From Lucifuga dentata (lineage: Eukaryota; Chordata; Actinopteri; Ophidiiformes; Bythitidae): DNA of 64,000 nt. The notes beneath the pieces were generated by a model. That model did not search any database. It was not told the DNA's origin and saw only the letters and a program-made list of their open reading frames with translations. This document shows, piece by piece, positions 50,840-61,177 of the stretch. The stretch's first letter is position 1. Each line of letters starts with the position of its first letter. The stretch is from NCBI GenBank assembly GCA_014773175.1, contig VXCM01000039.1:169001-233000 (forward strand). The letters run 5' to 3'. The translations under genes and the position numbers were made by a program.

Positions 50840-51180
50840 CAACAGTTGCTGTGGTCAGCTGCTGATGCCGCCACATGGCCCAGTCCCCCTTCTAAGAGGT
50901 TGACTAGATACTAAAGTAGTCCACTTTACAGAGTCTAGTCTAGTGTGGCTTAGCAAGAACCCCATTTGAGCTGTCGCCTCTAGCCCCAAACCAAACGGGA
51001 GTGTTAAAAATGGGCTTTAAGTCTCCAATGGCTGTGCTGACATCCACTGCTACAGATCATTAAGACTCCACAGCCCCTCTCTCTCTCTCTCCCCCCTCTC
51101 TCCAGCCTTAAACACACCACTGGAGTCATTAAAGGCAATGTGTAATTAAAGTTGGAATAAACAAAGGCTTTTCCCCAGGT
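50840..51180. promoter_or_regulatory. Candidate conserved non-coding element
   Basis: GTCAGCTGCTGATGCCGCC, CTACAGATCATTAAGACTCC and GTGTAATTAAAGTTGG; one CT run at 51078-51104 interrupts it. Confidence 0.3.
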
Positions 51181-51203
51181 CTTTTACTTCTCCCTCAACT
51201 ATG

Positions 51204-51207
<4 letters not shown>

Positions 51208-51245
<38 letters not shown>
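51208..51245. repeat. (TC)n microsatellite
   Basis: About 19 TC units followed by pyrimidine-rich imperfect repeats to about 51310. Confidence 0.9.
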
Positions 51246-51247
<2 letters not shown>

Positions 51248-52599
51248 TCACACATGCTTTCTCTTTTTCTCTTTCTCTCCCTCCTTCCGTTTCTTTCTCT
51301 CCATGTCTCTGAGAGAGAGTTGACACATAAGAAAGGAAATTCTCATTGGCTCCCGTGGTGGTGGCAGGCATGGACGAAGGCCCTCAGCCTAATTAGAAAA
51401 CTAAATACTCTGAGTAATGCCTAACCCCTGGGAGTACAACTGCCATATCTCTTACACATGTGATGTGGAAGGACCAGGAATGCCGCTGGGGTGTCTCGCT
51501 GAAATATCCTGTGCTGTTCCCCTTTGCACAGCTGTCCACACAGACGCATGCACTTAAGACAAGCTTGCTTTCATAGTTAAAATAGAAATTTGTGTCCTAA
51601 GTGCTGCAACACAGCTAATGCTAAATATTTAATTCCCGTGGGTGCTAATTATGGTTGAGTACTGGCAACATGGATTCCCTTTTTTCACTCCTCATAACAA
51701 CTGTAAAAGCAATTTAAGCATTTTTCAATTAATTAAACACATAGTCTTCCAGTAACCTCTTGTCATTTTGCCCTCCAGGACCATAGCTAATTTGTGTAGA
51801 ATAGAAAAGGGAAAGGGAAGGGGTGGAGGGAGTGGAGGCTGTTTTTCATCTTTGCAAAATGCTCCAACAAAGGATAACAGGGAAGAAGACATATCGTTTT
51901 CATAAGAGTTTAGACTGATCACACTTTATCATTCTGGTTCTTTTTCAAAAACCCTGTGGTATTGTATGTGTAGTTTTTAATGTTATGAACTTAAATCAGA
52001 TGACTGTAGCCATGAGCAACCAGCCCCCATTATGTTATCAAAGCGTGTGTGAGATAGTCTGGTCATGAAGCTAATCCCTAATGTATTTTTAGTCACAACT
52101 GACTGATGAAGTCAAATTACTACATCAGTGATAAAATGGGGCTCTCTGAAAAGCCTTTACAATATCATACACCAACCAACCAAGAGAGCTCGCTAAGCTA
52201 ACGTAAGTCTAAATGAACTTGTAGAACTTGTACTTGTGACGTGCATGACAATATGGTGAGGACTAGTGAAATATAGATAAGGATAGGCTATATTATGTGT
52301 CTGTAATATGCTAAAAATTCCAGCTTTCTGACTTCCATTGTGCCAGTGGGCTAGCTAAAAATATCAACACCCTCATTCATTTAATCAAAACTGAATCAGA
52401 GATTAAAAAGAAATTAGAATCATACATTTTTGCAATGAAATTGTTCAGTTTTGAAGACATACAGTATCTGACACATATCTTCATGTGACATATTATACAG
52501 TCTCATTATCCCTCATTGTGTGCTTTTACGTGCATGTGTGTGAGTGGGTGATATTTTGGGTGGGTGGAGGGGTGACGGTGGCACATCCACTTGCTTAAA

Positions 52600-52770
52600 A
52601 AGGCCTCTGTCATTGCATGAGATCAGAAGGAGTCTGTGAAATCCAACTTATAGTCATTATGGTATCATCCCAGAACTCCCTACCTGTTTGCCAAGGCAGC
52701 TCCCTCACACTTCACATTTGCATCATGTCATCTCATCAGCATTCACGCAGACAGAGAGCAGATCACACCA
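52600..52770. promoter_or_regulatory. Candidate conserved non-coding element
   Basis: GTCATTGCATGAGATCAG, ATAGTCATTATGGTATCATC and ATTTGCATCATGTCATCTCA (octamer-like ATTTGCAT). Confidence 0.3.
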
Positions 52771-53221
52771 GCACCAGTGACATCTGTAAGTAAGACTAAG
52801 GCAGAAGAGACTGGAGGGAGAGAGAGAAATTCAGTATTATACAACAGCACAAAACAGAAATGCAACCTTGTGTTAATAAAAGCAGCCAGAACAATATTGT
52901 TTTCCTGATGTTAAATTAATGTCCAGAGTTTTTGTGGCCATACTGTGCTTTGCACCTCTCCTCTCCGGTTCCGTGTGGTGAGGAAGGGTGAACTCTAAGA
53001 GCCCTGTGTGCTCAGTCACTTCTGGGCCCATGCAGTCAATAAGGCTATTTCTGATCTCCGGATGGCTAGGGTTTCAAAGCCTGTTTAAATGGGCTCCCAC
53101 AAAGCCGGAAGCACCAGCCTCTGTCCTCTCCCTCCCTGTCTTTCTCCCCTTTTTCTTTCCTCCTCCACTCTTTCTCTAAATATTGAACTCAGCTTGCCTA
53201 CCCCCTTGGTAGAGAGAGAGA

Positions 53222-53272
53222 AGGGGGGTGGGGGTGTGGTGGTGGTGGTGGTGGTGGTAAGGTGTGGGGGGG
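53222..53272 (+). repeat. G-rich (GGT)n tract, quadruplex-type
   Basis: AGGGGGGTGGGGGTGTGG followed by seven GGT-type units and then GTGTGGGGGGGG. It combines long G runs and GGT repeats on the plus strand. Confidence 0.85.
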
Positions 53273-53329
53273 GTCCTCCCCTTCCACATGCATCGTGGTG
53301 AGGAAAGACAGGGAAGCGCAGGGTCAGGG

Positions 53330-53510
53330 CTCCCGGTGCTAAGCTGTGAAAGGCAAACGTTTGGCAGAGTAATTACACGCCGCACTGCTCTGGGAGTGAT
53401 TAGTGATAGTTGTCTGTTCAAAGTGTTTGGAGCTTGCAGCCTTTATGGGCTACGCTTGCCTTCCCTTCGCCTAATGTTTAGATTGCATTTGCATCAGGAA
53501 GAGAGTTGCA
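53330..53510. promoter_or_regulatory. Candidate conserved non-coding element
   Basis: GCAGAGTAATTACACGCCGC, GAGTGATTAGTGATAG and TTTAGATTGCATTTGCATCA (octamer-like ATTTGCAT). It directly follows the G-rich tract. Confidence 0.38.
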
Positions 53511-53880
53511 TGTGTCAACACAAACAGTGTGCCCATAAAACACAGCAAGCACACACATTTGTGTGTTTCACTGATGCTGAAGAGATATCCTTTAAAATAT
53601 CTAAGAAACGCTATCATATGATTGTGAAATATCTTTCACAGTAGTTGGAGTTAAACTTATGAAAAACATAATGCATACATTCAGTAAAACTGGTACAATT
53701 GTGTCAACACAGCTTTAGTTAGTGTTCTACTAAATGCTGCTGTTTTATTGGATCAAAACTCTTCCATTTCTATATTTAGACAAAGTTTTAAACATCTTTT
53801 TAAACAAAAACTCAAAGACCTTGAAATACTGCTTCCAGTCTGTATTACTAACACTGTGTACTTTGGTAGCAAGTCTGTTT

Positions 53881-54079
53881 AGCTCTTCCTGGATACGGAT
53901 GCCTCCGCTGGGCACAACAAAGGCCTCTCCATTCCTAGGTCAGGTGACACTGCGATGCATTACAATCAACATGCTCAGGTGGTGCGGCCGGAGCTGCCAG
54001 GCTTTGATGTCCTGGTTGTGTTTATGTTGGCTAGCCATGCTGTCCCAGCACAGCCTGCAGATGTGCTGCAAGCTGGAAG
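53881..54079 (+). other. Exon-like block: acceptor-like TTTAG, 66 open codons, strong donor GTGAGT
   Basis: The block starts after CTGTTTAG at 53880 and ends at GGAAG|GTGAGT (donor GT at 54080). One plus-strand frame is open throughout and closes on the TGA inside the donor. It is GC-richer than its surroundings and has no simple repeats. Two other frames, one on the minus strand, are also open, so openness alone is weak evidence. The upstream pyrimidine tract is poor and the predicted peptide is not one I recognise. It could be a lncRNA exon, an orphan coding exon or a non-coding element. Confidence 0.2.
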
Positions 54080-54189
54080 GTGAGTGGCAGCACTCCTGCA
54101 TAGTTGTAAAGCACACCCTGTCAGAGGGTGCGGATGGAGTGGGAAGGGTGGGGCGCGTGGACAGGGTGTAAACAGCAGGCATATAAAAT

Positions 54190-54799
54190 AGAGGATATGT
54201 GGGATTTACACATTTCTGGTGTTAGCATCAGGAAGCTTTTGATATGAATACTCATTCCAACAAAAATAACTTCATTCTTTGCTGAATGGAAGCATGTTTC
54301 ATTATGTCATGGAGTTGACTGTTATCTGTATCCATCTGAGGTTCTAAATAGCCATTAGTATGCACAATTGATTTTCTCATGAAAAAAATGAATAATAAAA
54401 TGAATAAATGTGATGCCACTGAAGGAATCCAGCTTTTTAATCCTATTGATATCTTTCAATAGGACAGATGGTCTTAAAAATTATACACCTTACAAGTCAC
54501 ATATCAAAGGGGTGTATTGTGTTTCAACACCTTTTCACCTTAATCCCAAAACAGGGACTGACTGTGTCAGAGGATGGAAAGTTGGGTGGCAAAGCAAAGG
54601 GGAAACAAACACAGCCTTGGACAGAAAAGGAAATACCTCAGGGAATTTCTGGGATTGTGGAAGAGGTAAGACGGTACCTGTAGTGGAATCCCCTCCAAAT
54701 CTGCACCAGGTGTCAGGCATTAAGGGGAGCATCTCCGCTTTGGCTTTCCACGTCTGGCTCAATCACCCAGGGCAGTGTGTCAGATGTTGGACAAAACGG

Positions 54800-54846
<47 letters not shown>

Positions 54847-54847
54847 N

Positions 54848-54881
<34 letters not shown>

Positions 54882-55980
54882 GACGAAGACCTGTGGCTGA
54901 GGTAGAGTACAGGAAGGTTTCTGATGAAACAGTACACTCTGCACCATATCTAATAAACATGCCCTTTTGCAGGAGTAATTTGATTATTTTGCCATAATTC
55001 TCATTTTGGTGAACTATCTGTTTTTGATGTTTAAATATTCAATTATATGTGAAATTAGTCTTCTGAGAATGTAGTATATCACATAGACTGCAGTAAAACA
55101 ATAAAATATGGGAAGCAGAGCTGAACACTTTGGGTTTTAATGACTTAAGATAGACTTAGAATAACATTACACTATCCCATTGAGATTTTCAGTTAACTAC
55201 AAAGACAAGTGAGCATTGAGTATTCCCCGTGTGATAATACAAAGTATAATATGGAATGCTTGGCTTGATATTAATATTACAGTCTCACTCATAAAGATGA
55301 AGTCTAAATTGAACACCTGGCTCCTCCTCAATTTCTAAAGTATGTAAGTGTTTGTCATGTGTAATTGTCCTGAAACAAAACAGTGGCAATGGAATACTTC
55401 AGTACCAAGAGAGAGAGAAAGGAATATGGAGCCATGTTGGCATTGTTGTTGCCACAGATTATACATGACACACTGAATAAAAGGGGCTGATTGTAAGATG
55501 TTTAAATGTATCAGAGACATGGGAGAGGAAACTTAATACCTCAGCACTGGGAGAAGGAGAATGTGAGCGGGCACGTGCGGAATGCAGAGTGGCAGGAGGA
55601 AAGCAGTAATCTAAATTTCTAATGCTGAGGACGTTTCCCATTCTGTGTTTATGAAACATGGCTGCTGGGACTACAAAGGTAAGGCGATACAGCATCAAAG
55701 TCCTCCCTGACAAAAACAAAAAGCAACATTGCTGCAGTGGAATGCACCACAGAACATAATACTCCACCTCCTCCTTCTCCTCTCCCCAAAGCAGTCTCAT
55801 TTGATTACAGTGTAGCAGGCCCCAAATCAACCCCTTAGTCCCATTTCTCACTCCCCACTGGTGCTATGAGTAGGAGGTAGAACACAACTTGCCAAAGTGG
55901 CCAGGGAGGAGGGGAGGAGAGGTGATGTTGTGGAGGAGAATCCCTCATTTAAGGAACAAAAGAACACGAGAACGGGGTGA
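54190..55980. other. Desert stretch
   Basis: Contains the CT/N/CA compound repeat. Open frames over 54410-54997 cross that microsatellite and are not credible genes. No other feature is recognised. Confidence 0.45.
54802..54879. repeat. Compound (CT)n - N - (CA)n microsatellite
   Basis: CT run to 54846, N at 54847, CA run from 54848. The N may hide missing repeat units or a real junction of the two tracts. Confidence 0.9.
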
Positions 55981-55989
55981 GCGGAGGTG

Positions 55990-56360
55990 TCCGTGGCATG
56001 GAGGGAAAGTGGCTGGCGTCCTGAGTGCGGTGACTGAGGGAGCGACTGCATGTCTGATGACGGCGAGGCAGCGTATCGTTTACAGGCCTCCTCAGCAGAA
56101 GCCCCTCACATGTCCGTCTCCAGCCACAGAGCTCGCCCTCTACTTAAAGCAACAAGAGTCAGGCTCAGCATTACAAGCCTATTAAAAGATACTTTTAATT
56201 ATGCCCCACTCTCCTGGGATCATTTCCTCCATGAACTCTGTGTTTCTTTGGCATGTGCACTTAGGAATGGCACAACTAGAAGCGTGTGTTGTTTTCTCCC
56301 TCCAATTAAAGGGCATGTTGACAGATTAAGGCTGCTTCTGGTTTGTGCTCCACTAATGCA
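55990..56360. promoter_or_regulatory. Candidate conserved non-coding element
   Basis: ACAAGCCTATTAAAAGATAC, CTTTTAATTATGCCCC, CTCCAATTAAAGGGC and CCACTAATGCATTTAGG. A 115-codon frame crosses it without recognisable product. Confidence 0.38.
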
Positions 56361-56406
56361 TTTAGGAAAGATGATGAACATGGAAGGAGGGGGCTAAGAG
56401 AGAGGC

Positions 56407-56445
56407 TGAGAAAGAGAAAGAGAAAGAGAAAGAGAAAGAGAAAGA
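56407..56445. repeat. (GAGAAA)n purine repeat
   Basis: Six to seven near-perfect units of six bases, pure purine on the plus strand. Confidence 0.9.
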
Positions 56446-56459
56446 ACAAGAACATGCAC

Positions 56460-58300
56460 AGAAACCCTGAGGGATTAATGTGTTTACATTACCTGGGCTG
56501 TGATCTATCACCAACCTCGTCATCTTCTATTATACATCACATACATAAGCAAGCAACAGACCTAGGAGCCCCTGCAACTCACTCATACTATTTCAATTGG
56601 ATTAAGTCAGTGCAAATATCTAGGGCATAGCTCCCACACTGTGGTTTTAGCATTCGGGTAGTCATTTGATTTGTATGTTGTATCACTTTACCTTCATGAA
56701 GGCATTGCAGGAGTGCCTCCTACATGCCTCAAGAGCTTTAAAGTAGTTATCAGGTATGGGATTTAGATGATTACCATATGGCACCTATAGCACCTTCGAA
56801 AACAACTGTGTTGTTTAGCTGCAGGTCTGGTAAGACAACAGTCGGGCACGAAAGCCCTGAGATCATGAATCAGAATATACAGCTACACACCACTGAGAGG
56901 AATAAGGGGATGTTGATAGAGTGTGTGGATTCACTATCTGTGATATTCACTAACACAAGGTTTATTTTGTCCCAGCTATAGCAGCAGGTCTGTACTGTGT
57001 GTAACACACTCAGTTGGAGAAGTCTGCCATCCTTATATAGATGCTGACAGCGGAGTCTGCAGTGGGACCTCTAAAAGAGCTCAGATTCACACTCAGGCTT
57101 CATTATAGCCAATCAATATTCATTTAGTCACTGAGCCTATTGACTCATTTCTGAAATAATATTACAGGTCATTTGTCTTGTCATGAAGAAAGAAGAATTG
57201 TCCATTTTATACCATCCACTATTTGGGGTACATCTATACACCCTGTGGATACAATTGTAAATACATATTTTGATAAAATATAGAAAAATCAATGGGTGCT
57301 TCCTGGGATCCATCTAAAGTGAATCAATCATCATCTGCACAGCTGGCAATGTGGTGCGGAAGAATGTTACAAGGGAAGAGTCCAATCTTTGTGATACCTC
57401 TCATTTTGGAATCTCTTCTTATAATAGGGTCATCATTTGATCACTTAGCCAATCCTGAGCATTGCCATTCAGCCTGGTGAGGATCACAGGGGGAGACAGG
57501 GTCGGAAGACAGCCCTTATGAGAAAGTGTAAACTGAATTGACACACAGCACCATATACATCTTCATTTTGGTCTATAAAAGAAAAAGAAATCAAATCAAA
57601 AGAGAAACTAGACTATTTTCTGGAAGCTATATCATTGCATTCCATATAAATTCTGTGAATTTGTTTTAAGTCAAATAAAATACTCAAATTTGACTTGTGT
57701 ATTAGGCCATATGGACAATAATTTTCTTATTGTTTAGATGGGAAAACATTCACAAAACTGTTGAAACAGTTACATTTTTGGAAAAATTAAGAATGCAAAT
57801 TTAATATTTGCAATATGAAGATTTGAGCTTTCTATTTGAACATATTTGTGTGTGTGTTGAGACATGAACAAATTTAAAACCAAGACAAACAAGCAGTCAA
57901 TTATTACTTTTAATACATGTGAAAAACTTGTTAACAGTAACATCAGTGAAACACACAAATTTGCCTAAATCACATAATTTAAAATACATAAATTATTGTT
58001 TAGTCCAGTAGCATATAGTGCACATACTGTACGCTTAATCATTTAATTCCCCCCATTCTTAAAAAAAAAAAAATGCAAGGTCAAAAATAAATTACATCCA
58101 TTATTTGCAGCAGATCTCCCCAAAGCATTCAGAGCGAAAACTGTTTTGAATTTCAATTGGCTTCCAAGTGGCAAAAGCCCTCAGCTAATACATCAAAGAA
58201 AAATTGGTGTCAACTAATCGGTTTAGGACACAGATTTAGAATGGCTAAAAATCCCATGAATACTTGAAGCATTTTTCTGTGAGACTAGAAAGGCTTGGGA
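56460..58300. other. Desert stretch
   Basis: AT-rich, with an A run at 58059-58072 and no repeat family recognised. The segment 57080-57150 (TTCATTATAGCCAATCAATA, TTCATTTAGTCACTGAG) has CCAAT/ATTA motifs. No gene. Confidence 0.45.
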
Positions 58301-58309
58301 GCAGTACAA

Positions 58310-58670
58310 CCTGACCTTGCGCGCTCCACAAACCTGTCCAGCTCTCCACATTAACTTACTGCTTAACTCACCCAGCCACGCAATTAGCTCGCCACAATGC
58401 GTAATGCTGTGTAATAACAGCCTCTATATCCAATTTAGATTACGTTGCTCCCTCAGGCATTTTAAGTGGCATGCATCATCTTTCATATACTTCTTCTTAG
58501 CCACGTAAAGCCCTTTTCATGCGTCAAAAAACCAGGAGAGCAAACTATAAGCAGCGACAATGTTAGAAGCTGGAATAAACCTTACAGAATATTAATTCGG
58601 AGCTTGAGAAAAACCCACTTTTACGCATCCTCAGTTGGCATAGTAACAAGCGAAGAAGTCAGATAAAAAA
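58310..58670. promoter_or_regulatory. Candidate conserved non-coding block
   Basis: Begins with the CpG-containing TTGCGCGC and includes CGCAATTAGCTCGCC, GCGTAATGCTGTGTAAT and CCAATTTAGATTACG. It is free of simple repeats and marks the left limit of CpG enrichment around irx5. Confidence 0.3.
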
Positions 58671-58695
58671 GCGCAGATGAGTAAAGCCATACTCA

Positions 58696-58900
58696 CCCAT
58701 ACCTCCTCCTTTGTTACTCCTATTATAGGCTCCGTCATCTCAAATTATGGGTCCTCCTCCTACTTCAGGGAGCAACTCCTAAAGAATGGCATTAACGAGG
58801 ATCGATGACATGGACACTTCAATCCGGCCGTCATCCCAAGCTATGACTCTCCTATGTTGAATGCTTTCGTGAAAAAAGAGAGAAAAAAAAATCAATAATT
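58696..58900 (-). ncRNA. Candidate divergent (minus-strand) transcript exon upstream of irx5
   Basis: On the minus strand, sequence running left from about 58.87 kb reaches ATGG|GTGAGT, a strong splice donor whose GT starts at 58696. The block is complex, repeat-free and about 2.3 kb from the irx5 ATG in head-to-head orientation. In mammals the lncRNA CRNDE is transcribed divergently from close to IRX5, so position and strand fit, but I recognise no sequence homology and no 5' end is visible. It could equally be a conserved enhancer with a chance donor. Confidence 0.25.
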
Positions 58901-59084
58901 CAACATAACATTTTACAACACCTGTTCACTCAAACTAATCTTAAAGTGGAAATTGTTTTTTGATAAATATATTTAGGGGAAAATTTAATCACTTTATCTG
59001 TAGATTATAAAATGAAGCATCTTATTATATATCTTATAGTAACATTACAATTATTTTTTCCAGCCTTCATGTGGCGCACATAAG

Positions 59085-59475
59085 CCTCCATAATTGTTAG
59101 TACCCGCAGATCAGATGCATTCTTTTTGTAGCTGCTGTTACAGGGAAATGTGACGAGTTCCAGTAATTAGTTGATTGTCGAAACACTGCAGGAGGTTGTG
59201 AAAGTGGGTCTCATCGTATCATTGTCACCGTGATTAGGCTACTGTAGGGTCTCTTTGTGTATCCATCCATCCATCCTTTTTTTCCCCTCCTCTCTCTCTC
59301 TCTTTAAGTCTGTACTGGCTCCCACTGTACCATCGTCATCATTCTTTTCTCTCTGGAGGTTTTCAGAGCTTAAAAAACACGTGACAGTGTGTGCACACAC
59401 TCTTTAGCAGCGCCTACAGCGATCCCTTTCGGCTTATCTGAGATTTGAACTGGAAAGTCAATTACCAAAATGAAA
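59085..59475. promoter_or_regulatory. Candidate conserved regulatory block, 2 kb upstream of irx5
   Basis: Complex sequence with CCAGTAATTAGTTGATTG near 59161, a GTGATTAGG motif near 59231, and an E-box CACGTG at 59380-59385. It is interrupted only by short CATC and CT runs at 59261-59304. Proximity to the gene makes a regulatory role plausible; conservation was not tested. Confidence 0.35.
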
Positions 59476-59518
59476 ATGGCCTTTAGATGTCTGAATCATG
59501 GTGAATAATGATCATAAT

Positions 59519-59520
<2 letters not shown>

Positions 59521-59579
<59 letters not shown>
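59521..59579. repeat. (TAA)n microsatellite, copy 1
   Basis: About 19 TAA units, 1.6 kb upstream of the irx5 ATG. Confidence 0.95.
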
Positions 59580-59584
<5 letters not shown>

Positions 59585-59660
59585 TAAAAGAAGTCATTAT
59601 CCGAAATATGAGTGACTGGTTAATTTATTTTGAATTACATAAATATTATAATTTGACATG

Positions 59661-59697
<37 letters not shown>
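59661..59697. repeat. (TAA)n microsatellite, copy 2
   Basis: About 12 TAA units, 80 bases after copy 1. Confidence 0.95.
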
Positions 59698-59698
<1 letters not shown>

Positions 59699-59779
59699 AG
59701 AGATTTGGAAGTTTAGTGCCTTAAATAGCGAAAGTATTGGCCAATTAGAAGCATGTTAACCAAATAAGCTATCCAATAA

Positions 59780-60320
59780 TTCACCACAGATATGCACTGC
59801 ATTGATCAAAATGAGATTACATCCACTGGCCCTGCTGGATTTGGTGTCGTTCATCTAGTCTTCCCCGGTGTGGTGGTTTATGACTTTCTGCGTGTGCATC
59901 TGACTGGTTTATTCCAGGATATATTGCAAAAAACATTTTTAAAAATTAAAAACAATAAATATCCGTTGCCACAATACATTGTTTTGTCACATTAGACGAC
60001 GCAGAAAAACACACTTCTACAATTACAACATATATGTCGGTAAGGAACAGTTACAGCATGCAGCTATCCTGATGGAATCATACGGACATGTCGTGTTTTC
60101 GCCATCTTACTTTTACTTTTTAGTTTTTCAAATATCTTACCAATGCAAACTGTCTGGCGTTACAAAGTCGACGTGCACAATAGTCGTAATCCATCTAAAA
60201 CTCCCGTTGCGGATTTTAACTTAAAGCGCACGATGATCGCGGAGAATCGGTCTGTTGATTTAGCGCACATATTTAAAATGACAAGTATTACGCACAAAGA
60301 AAGAATAACCATTGGGGGAA
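59780..60320. promoter_or_regulatory. CpG-enriched promoter-proximal block
   Basis: CpG dinucleotides become clearly more frequent here than in the desert, especially at 59990-60300 (GACGACG, GTCGACGTG, CCCGTTGCGG, GCGCACGATGATCGCGG). This is the shoulder of the irx5 CpG-rich region. No coding frame is supported. Confidence 0.4.
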
Positions 60321-60352
60321 AAGGAGAGCAAACAGGCAGTGGATCGCTTTTA

Positions 60353-60424
60353 CTTTTTCTTTTTTTCTCTTTCTTTCTTTCTTTCTTTTTTTTTTTTTTT
60401 TTTTTTTNAAAAAAAAAAAAAAGA
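60353..60424. repeat. Pyrimidine tract, T run, N at 60408, A run
   Basis: CTTTT/CTTT repeats lead into about 20 T, N, then about 14 A and AAGAAGAAAG. The T-N-A junction is suspicious for a mis-join and lies 750 bp upstream of irx5. Confidence 0.85.
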
Positions 60425-60572
60425 AGAAAGTTGGGAAGTGACAGACTCGCATGGTGTCGCCATCCAAAGGGGGCTGCCAGGCGCACTTGAGACTTACTGC
60501 AACGAGGCTTGTTAAAGAGGAAAAAATAGAGAAATAGAGAAGAAGGGGGTTGTTAGTTAACGTGAGGGAGGG

Positions 60573-60576
<4 letters not shown>

Positions 60577-60651
<75 letters not shown>
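60577..60651. repeat. Compound (GT)n(GA)n microsatellite at the irx5 promoter
   Basis: About 17 GT units directly followed by about 20 GA units, some 530 bp from the start codon. Confidence 0.95.
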
Positions 60652-60653
<2 letters not shown>

Positions 60654-61010
60654 ATGGATTTGGGGCAGGGCTGTGGTTACCCAGCATAAGATCGCCTTTT
60701 CCTTCTGTGACTACACCCCGAGAGGAGGAGCGTATTGTGCAGCGTAGTAGGCGTCAAGATCCTCAATTTCCAACTTAGCATCTTGGCAGGACATTTTCCC
60801 AAGCAAAGCCCCCGTCCGACGGGTAAAAAAAAAATTTAAAAAAAACAAAAAACTTCTGCACGGGTATGAGAGGAGAGCGACGGTGCAACTCAGATAAGGG
60901 AGAAACAGAAAAACAAAACGAGACAAAACATCCGCCGGGCAGTGGTTGGCTGACAGCGACCAAAATAATCCATCCAACATCAAAACCTCTTTTCATTTAA
61001 TCACTTTTGA

Positions 61011-61037
61011 TTTTTTTTTTTTTTTTTTTTTTTTTTT
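61011..61037. repeat. 27-base poly-T in the irx5 5' region
   Basis: Uninterrupted T homopolymer 140 bp before the ATG. Confidence 0.95.
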
Positions 61038-61095
61038 CCTGTACAATTGTCATCTAGAAGGGGGACAGACAGCGGGTCTGCAGACTCAAGGCTCT

Positions 61096-61119
61096 ATGCT
61101 CTCCGGCAGCAGCGCATGA
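61096..61119 (+). other. Upstream ORF 1 in the probable irx5 5' UTR
   Basis: ATG at 61096 followed by six sense codons and TGA at 61117-61119 (peptide MLSGSSA), 59 bases before the irx5 ATG. It would count as a uORF only if transcription starts upstream of 61096. The stop overlaps the ATG of a second mini-ORF. Confidence 0.4.
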
Positions 61120-61127
61120 GAAAATAA
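61116..61127 (+). other. Upstream ORF 2 (three codons) overlapping uORF 1
   Basis: ATG at 61116, then AGA AAA and TAA at 61125-61127; it overlaps the uORF 1 stop by three bases in another frame. Such minimal ORFs can reduce initiation at the downstream ATG, but translation here is inferred only. Confidence 0.3.
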
Positions 61128-61177
61128 AGGGAGGAAAGTGCGCAAGTTTAAGTGGCTTGTACTCTCCGGGCTCCAGC

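Larger units (their letters stand above)
60650..61177 (+). promoter_or_regulatory. Putative irx5 core promoter and 5' UTR
   Basis: This interval lies between a GT/GA microsatellite ending near 60651 and the start codon. It contains CpG-bearing stretches (around 60805-60960), an inverted CCAAT-type GGTTGGCTG at 60944-60952, and a 27-base T tract at 61011-61037. No TATA box is evident and the transcription start cannot be placed. Downstream of the T tract, 61038-61177 is probably 5' UTR and holds two short upstream ORFs. Confidence 0.45.

Noticed and set aside
53734..54171. 145-codon plus-strand open frame (MLLFYWIKTL...)
   Set aside because: Leucine/serine-rich translation of AT-rich DNA with no recognised domain. 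The exon-like block within it uses a different frame.
54410..54997. 195-codon open frame
   Set aside because: It runs through a CT/N/CA microsatellite, and the repeat translations (LSLSLS, HTHTHT) show it is not a gene.
61157..61177. Alternative upstream start adding seven residues to Irx5
   Set aside because: The codon at 61157 is TTG, not ATG, and Irx5 proteins start at the (A/S)YPQGYLYQ position.
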